The translations under genes and the position numbers were made by a program. A stretch of 64,000 bases of DNA. Source: CAWGMT01 sp963823675. Lineage in GTDB: Bacteria; Planctomycetota; Planctomycetia; Isosphaerales; Isosphaeraceae. Positions within the stretch are counted from its first letter, which is position 1. Each line of letters starts with the position of its first letter. Below, one piece after another: positions 60,093 to 64,000 of the stretch. The notes under the pieces are model-generated. The model worked only from the letters and a program-made list of their open reading frames with translations, was not told the origin of the DNA and ran no database searches. The stretch lies in the NCBI GenBank assembly GCA_963823675.1, contig CAWGMT010000007.1, positions 310,001 to 374,000 of the forward strand, in the 5' to 3' direction.

Positions 60093-60665
60093 TTATTTCT
60101 TCCGCTTAGTGTAAGTGACCTCCATGAATTTGGCGAATTCCTTCTGGCCCTCCATCTGAACGTATTCGGTGAAAACCCTCCTACCGTCTTCCTTGAATTG
60201 CGTTTCCAATCGCAGCTTCATGGGCTTGCCGGAGTTGGGCTCCTCGGAGTCGGCGTTGAGCGTGAGGGTCTTGGTCTTCTCGTCATACGTTCCCTCCATC
60301 AAGTCGATGTGGGTGGACATCGTATCGACCCATGTGGCCACGTACTTGCCCTTCTTGACGTCAAAGCCGTTCTGCCCATGCCCCTCAAAGGGCTCGTTGA
60401 AAAACTCGCCCTTGAAATCGCTGATCAACCATTTGCCGCCGATCAGGCGGTTGGTCTCCACGCCCTTGGACTTGGTGGGCGTCACCTTGCCGTCGGGGCT
60501 GGGCATCGTCACCGTGATGTCGGCGTCCCATACGCCCTCTGACTCCGCAAGGACCTTGTATTGGGGCTGGGCGGTGGCGGCCGGTTTGGCGTCCTGCGCC
60601 TCGAGTGCCGGAACCAGAAACATCAGGCCAGCCGCCGCGCCCAAGAACATCGTTTTGCTCATCAT
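60093..60665 (-). CDS. DUF1579 domain-containing exported protein
   Basis: 190 residues from the ATG at 60665, which has GAGGCG upstream. Signal peptide: MMSKTMFLGAAAGLMFLVPA LEA. The rest is a DUF1579 beta-barrel-like domain: EGVWDADITVTMPSPDGKVT, SKGVETNRLIGGKWLISDFK, EGHGQNGFDVKKGKYVATWV and DTMSTHIDLMEGTYDEKTKT. DUF1579 proteins are common in planctomycetes and have no settled function; many are secreted. Single gene, intact, convergent with nothing nearby. Confidence 0.83.
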   Translation of the reverse strand: MMSKTMFLGAAAGLMFLVPALEAQDAKPAATAQPQYKVLAESEGVWDADITVTMPSPDGKVTPTKSKGVETNRLIGGKWLISDFKGEFFNEPFEGHGQNGFDVKKGKYVATWVDTMSTHIDLMEGTYDEKTKTLTLNADSEEPNSGKPMKLRLETQFKEDGRRVFTEYVQMEGQKEFAKFMEVTYTKRKK

Positions 60666-61141
60666 CGTTCGCCTCAGCAAGAAGTAATGCCAGAACAGGA
60701 TGCGACGCCAGGTGGTCGGGTCGACTCAACTCGCGCGCAACGCACGGCTCGAACGAGTCGTCCAAGTTACGAATCCCGCCGTCCTGATGATGGTATCAGG
60801 CCGAGATGGGCTCGGCCATCATTTACCGAGCGATGCGACAGGAAGGAGATTGCTTGGCCAAAGAGGGGGGCAGGGGGGCCCGCACTGGAAGAATCGAGGG
60901 ATTTTCTCCCGGGCCTGGCGTCTTTGGCCGCCTCCAAGACTTTGCCTGCCCAAAGCGTTGCAGATGACGCCTATTCTACAGAACAGGGTCCTGCGGAGAA
61001 TCCCTGCCCCGGGAGCGAACGATCGATCTTGGGTTCGAAAAAGGTTGGCCCGCGGGCAACCGCGGGTAGTATACTAGGACGAGCCCGCGCCCAACGCGGC
61101 TATGTCCGAGACCGCTCCACAAGATGAGATAGGAATTCGGC
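60666..61141. other. Intergenic region with a GNRA-loop hairpin
   Basis: No gene. CCCGCGGGCAACCGCGGG at 61049-61066 is a perfect 7-bp stem with a GCAA loop, followed by TAGTATACTAGG, which resembles a -10-like AT patch. It lies 75 bases before the cytochrome gene, so it may be a regulatory hairpin or an upstream terminator. Confidence 0.45.
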
Positions 61142-63775
61142 TTGAGTAATTGGCTGATGCCCCGTTTTGCACGATGGGCCGCTGTCCGGCGATGCGGTTT
61201 CGGGCTGCGCGCGATCGCCGCTCTGGTTGCGCTTCTGGCCGTTTGGCCTCAACTGGCGCGCGCCGCGGACCGAGTCGAGCAACAATTCGACGGGCAAATC
61301 CGGCCGATCCTCGAGGACTATTGCTACGGCTGTCACGGCAACGGGCTGAAGAAGGGGGGCGTCAAACTCGACGGGTTCCTGTCGGACCAGGCGCGCCTGC
61401 GCGACCACGACTTGTGGTGGCGCGTGCTGAAGAACGTGCGGGCCGGCATCATGCCGCCGAACGGCAAGCCGCGGCCCGCCGATCAGGAACGACGTCGCCT
61501 GGAGGACTGGATCAAGTACGGCGCGTTCGGAATTGACCCCAAGAACCCCGATCCCGGCCGCGTCACGGTCCGGCGGCTGAACCGCGTCGAATACCGCAAC
61601 ACGGTTCGGGACCTGATGGGCGTCGACTACGACACCACGTACGAGTTTCCGCCGGACGACACCGGTCACGGGTTCGACAACATCGGCGACGTCCTCACCC
61701 TGTCGCCCTTGCTCCTGGAGAAGTACGTCGCGGCGGCCAAGTCCGTCGTGTCGCAATCGGTGCCGACGACCTCGAGAATCGTCGCGGAGAAGCTGATCCC
61801 CGGCCGGCGATTTCGCACCGCCGGCGGCGGTGCCCCACCCGCCACCGCGAAAGCCGGACGGAGCGACGGGGCGCTTTCCCTGTCGTATTACGAGCCGGCA
61901 GCGGTCTCGACCGTCTTCAAGGCCGAGCACGCCGGCCGGTACCAGTTGGTGGTCGACCTGTCGGCCAACGAGAAATTCGTGGACAACGCCTTCGACCTGA
62001 ACCGGTGCCGGCTGGTTTTCAAGGTTGACGGGAAGGAGCGTCTGTCACGGGAGTACAGCCGCCAGGAAGGCAAGCCGTTTCACGATGAGATCGAGCAGGA
62101 CTGGCAGGCCGGAGAGCATCAGCTCGCATTCGACTTGAAACCGCTGACTCCGGGTGCAAAACAGGTACGATCTTTGGCCATCAGGATCCTGTCGGTCGCC
62201 GTTCGCGGCCCTCTGAATCCCGAGCACCAGGTGCGGCCGAGAAACTACGCGCGGTTCTTCCCGCGGGATGTGCCGGAAAGCCCGGCCGAGCGGCTTCAGT
62301 ATGCCCGCGAATTACTGGATCGGTTCGCCACTCGAGCGTTTCGACGGCCCGTGGCCAGGGCAACCGTCGAGCGCCTGGCGGCACTGGCCGAGAGCGTCTA
62401 CTCCCAGCCCAGGCAATCCTTCGAGGCCGGCATCGCGCAGGCGATGACGGCGGTGCTGGCATCGCCGGGTTTCGTGTTTCGCGAAGAAGCAGCCGTCGCG
62501 GGCTCTGCCGATCCGTATCCGCTGATCGATGAGTATGCGCTGGCGTCCCGGCTTTCTTACTTCCTGTGGTCGACCTTGCCCGACGACGAATTGATTCGCC
62601 TGGCGGCCGCCGGCAAGCTCCGGCAAAACCTCTCGGCCCAGGTCGCTCGCATGCTAGCCGATGGGCGATCGGACGAGTTCGTCCGGCATTTCGTCGGCCA
62701 GTGGCTCCAGGCGCGTGACATCGACTCGGTGCCGATCAACGCGTTTGCGGTGATCACGCGCGACGAGCCGCAAGACCCCGACGCGGATCGGCGCCGGACT
62801 CGGTTCCGCGAGCTCAACCGCAAGCCCGCCGAAAAGCTCACCGCCAGCGAAAAAAAGGAGCTCGAGGCTGTCCGCGGCACGTTTTTCCGGTCCTTCCGCC
62901 GTTTCCGCGATTTCGAGTTGAACGGCGATTTGCGCCGGGCGATGCGCCGCGAAACCGAGATGCTGTTCGGATACGTAGTCCGGGAGAACCGGAGCTTGCT
63001 CGAGCTGATCGACTGCGACTATACGTTCTTGAACGAGCGGCTCGCCAAGCATTACGGGATCACCGACGTCAAGGGAGAGCAGATGCGCCGGGTTGCCTTG
63101 CCGGCGGGCAGCCCCCGTGGCGGGGTCTTGACGCAAGGGACCGTGCTCGCGGTGACCTCCAACCCCGACCGGACCTCGCCCGTGAAGCGCGGCCTGTTCA
63201 TCCTGGACAACATCCTGGGATCGCCCCCCGCGCCGCCACCGCCCAACATTCCCCCGCTCGAAGACGCCGGCAAGCAATTCGGCAAGCGAAAGCCGACTTT
63301 GCGCGAGACCCTGGCGGTCCATCGGCAAGCGCCCTCGTGCATGGCTTGCCACGATCGCATGGACCCGCTCGGGTTGGCCCTCGAGAACTTCAACGCGCTC
63401 GGGCGCTTCCGCGAAAAGGACCGTGGCCAACCGGTAGACTCCTCGGGCAAGCTGATCACCGGCGAGCCGTTCAAGAACTGCCAGGATCTGAAGCGCATCC
63501 TGGTCAAGGAGCGATATCGGGATTTCTATCGCTGCCTGAGCGAAAAACTCTTAACCTATGCATTGGGGCGCGGTCTCGATTATTATGATGTCGAGGCCAC
63601 AGACGTGCTGGTCGAGCGTCTCGAGAAGACGGGCGGCAAGGCGAGCGAGCTGTTGATCGGCGTCGTCGAGTCGGCTGCCTTCCAGAGAACGCGCAGACCA
63701 GCCGGGAGCGTGGCCCCAGAGGTCGCCGGAACCAGTCGTTTGGAACCACAGGGCCAATCGGGAGTCGGACCATGA
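61142..63775 (+). CDS. Planctomycete cytochrome c / DUF1587 / DUF1595 / DUF1592 / DUF1588 / DUF1585 protein
   Basis: Exported 877-residue protein, intact. A TTG start at 61142 has AGGA upstream; the ATG at 61157 (MPRFARWAAVRRCGFGLRAI) is the alternative. Both give a signal peptide ending about PQLARAAD. Haem motif EDYCYGCHGNGLKKGG; DUF1587 LNRVEYRNTVRDLMGVDYDT; DUF1595 ELLDRFATRAFRRPVARATV; DUF1592 YALASRLSYFLWSTLPDDEL and RRAMRRETEMLFGYVVRENR; DUF1588 GGVLTQGTVLAVTSNPDRTS, PVKRGLFILDNILGSPPAPP; second CxxCH in SCMACHDRMDPLGLALENFN; DUF1585 LTYALGRGLDYYDVEATDVL. Its stop overlaps the next start as ATGA. Confidence 0.9.
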   Translation: MSNWLMPRFARWAAVRRCGFGLRAIAALVALLAVWPQLARAADRVEQQFDGQIRPILEDYCYGCHGNGLKKGGVKLDGFLSDQARLRDHDLWWRVLKNVRAGIMPPNGKPRPADQERRRLEDWIKYGAFGIDPKNPDPGRVTVRRLNRVEYRNTVRDLMGVDYDTTYEFPPDDTGHGFDNIGDVLTLSPLLLEKYVAAAKSVVSQSVPTTSRIVAEKLIPGRRFRTAGGGAPPATAKAGRSDGALSLSYYEPAAVSTVFKAEHAGRYQLVVDLSANEKFVDNAFDLNRCRLVFKVDGKERLSREYSRQEGKPFHDEIEQDWQAGEHQLAFDLKPLTPGAKQVRSLAIRILSVAVRGPLNPEHQVRPRNYARFFPRDVPESPAERLQYARELLDRFATRAFRRPVARATVERLAALAESVYSQPRQSFEAGIAQAMTAVLASPGFVFREEAAVAGSADPYPLIDEYALASRLSYFLWSTLPDDELIRLAAAGKLRQNLSAQVARMLADGRSDEFVRHFVGQWLQARDIDSVPINAFAVITRDEPQDPDADRRRTRFRELNRKPAEKLTASEKKELEAVRGTFFRSFRRFRDFELNGDLRRAMRRETEMLFGYVVRENRSLLELIDCDYTFLNERLAKHYGITDVKGEQMRRVALPAGSPRGGVLTQGTVLAVTSNPDRTSPVKRGLFILDNILGSPPAPPPPNIPPLEDAGKQFGKRKPTLRETLAVHRQAPSCMACHDRMDPLGLALENFNALGRFREKDRGQPVDSSGKLITGEPFKNCQDLKRILVKERYRDFYRCLSEKLLTYALGRGLDYYDVEATDVLVERLEKTGGKASELLIGVVESAAFQRTRRPAGSVAPEVAGTSRLEPQGQSGVGP

Positions 63776-64000
63776 AATCGACTGCGAATCACAACGAAGC
63801 GATCGCGGAATCCCGCCGGGCCTTCATCAATCGCCGGCGCTTACTACGCGGGCTCGGTGTCTGCGTGGCTTTGCCCGCATTCGAGTCGCTGGGCCGGGCA
63901 GGCCGGCTGGCCGCGGGGACGGCCGAGCGGAGCCTCGCCACGACCGCCTCGGGTTCGCCCTTGCGCACGGCTTTCGTTTATTTCCCGAACGGAGCCATTC
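63772..64000 (+). CDS. DUF1552 domain-containing protein (5' part, runs off the right edge)
   Basis: Start ATG at 63772 overlaps the stop of the upstream cytochrome/DUF1592 gene (ATGA), so the two are translationally coupled. The visible 76 residues show a Tat-like signal (RRAFINRRRLLRGLGVCVAL, PAFESLG) and SPLRTAFVYFPNGAI, the usual start of the DUF1552 core. This gene order is the standard planctomycete pair. The rest lies outside the window. Confidence 0.85.
   Translation, partial: MKSTANHNEAIAESRRAFINRRRLLRGLGVCVALPAFESLGRAGRLAAGTAERSLATTASGSPLRTAFVYFPNGAI

Overview
The window looks like chromosomal DNA from a planctomycete, probably a relative of Isosphaera, Singulisphaera or Gemmata (inference). 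The evidence is: very high GC; two predicted exported proteins with the N-terminal LExxExR-type motif of planctomycete surface proteins; three large Ser/Thr kinases, two with TPR tails and one with a STAND NTPase and a formylglycine-enzyme-like domain; two sets of the cytochrome c/DUF1549/DUF1553 + DUF1501 and DUF1587-1595 + DUF1552 genes typical of the phylum; and Uma2 nucleases, a RAYT-like transposase and many small palindromic repeats.

Layout. 1-9.4 kb (mostly minus): guaA (5' part), an Uma2 nuclease, a REP-type transposase, a run of 2-hydroxyacid dehydrogenase - proC - kinase/TPR, a heptamer repeat array, and an enolase-superfamily dehydratase. 9.5-17.6 kb: a TIM-barrel sugar isomerase, a 980-residue surface protein, an AAA ATPase + TOPRIM-like nuclease pair, and a sulfotransferase. 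17.6-23.4 kb is a graveyard of mobile DNA: a split serine recombinase around a membrane metallopeptidase, two facing IS66 tail fragments, a CHC2 zinc-finger ORF and an IS21 element. 24-32.9 kb: a tight four-gene cluster (kinase-STAND-FGE, MoxR, DUF58, DUF4129). 32.9-39.7 kb: two inverted copies of one IS4-type element flank a kinase/TPR gene. 40.3-49.1 kb: mqnD, acnA and a full pyruvate dehydrogenase set (E1 alpha, E1 beta, E2, E3), interrupted by REP-like arrays. 49.2-64 kb: planctomycete cytochrome/DUF gene pairs, an EEP phosphatase/nuclease, a CHRD protein, an FG-GAP protein, a delta-9 desaturase, a DUF1579 protein and the start of a DUF1552 gene.

How the genes work together. acnA and the PDH genes feed and run the TCA cycle. 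mqnD belongs to the futalosine menaquinone route. proC makes proline. MoxR/DUF58/DUF4129 form a usual chaperone-membrane module, here with a large sensor-like kinase directly upstream.

Two window-wide observations matter most. First, about twenty conserved genes are broken by small indels, and most can be repaired by adding or removing one GC/CG dinucleotide in a short GCGC run, so I read them as single genes with a frameshift rather than as split genes. Second, both IS4-type copies sit in the arm of the same kind of hairpin, just downstream of a stop codon, in the same orientation relative to the target, each with its own 11-bp target duplication.
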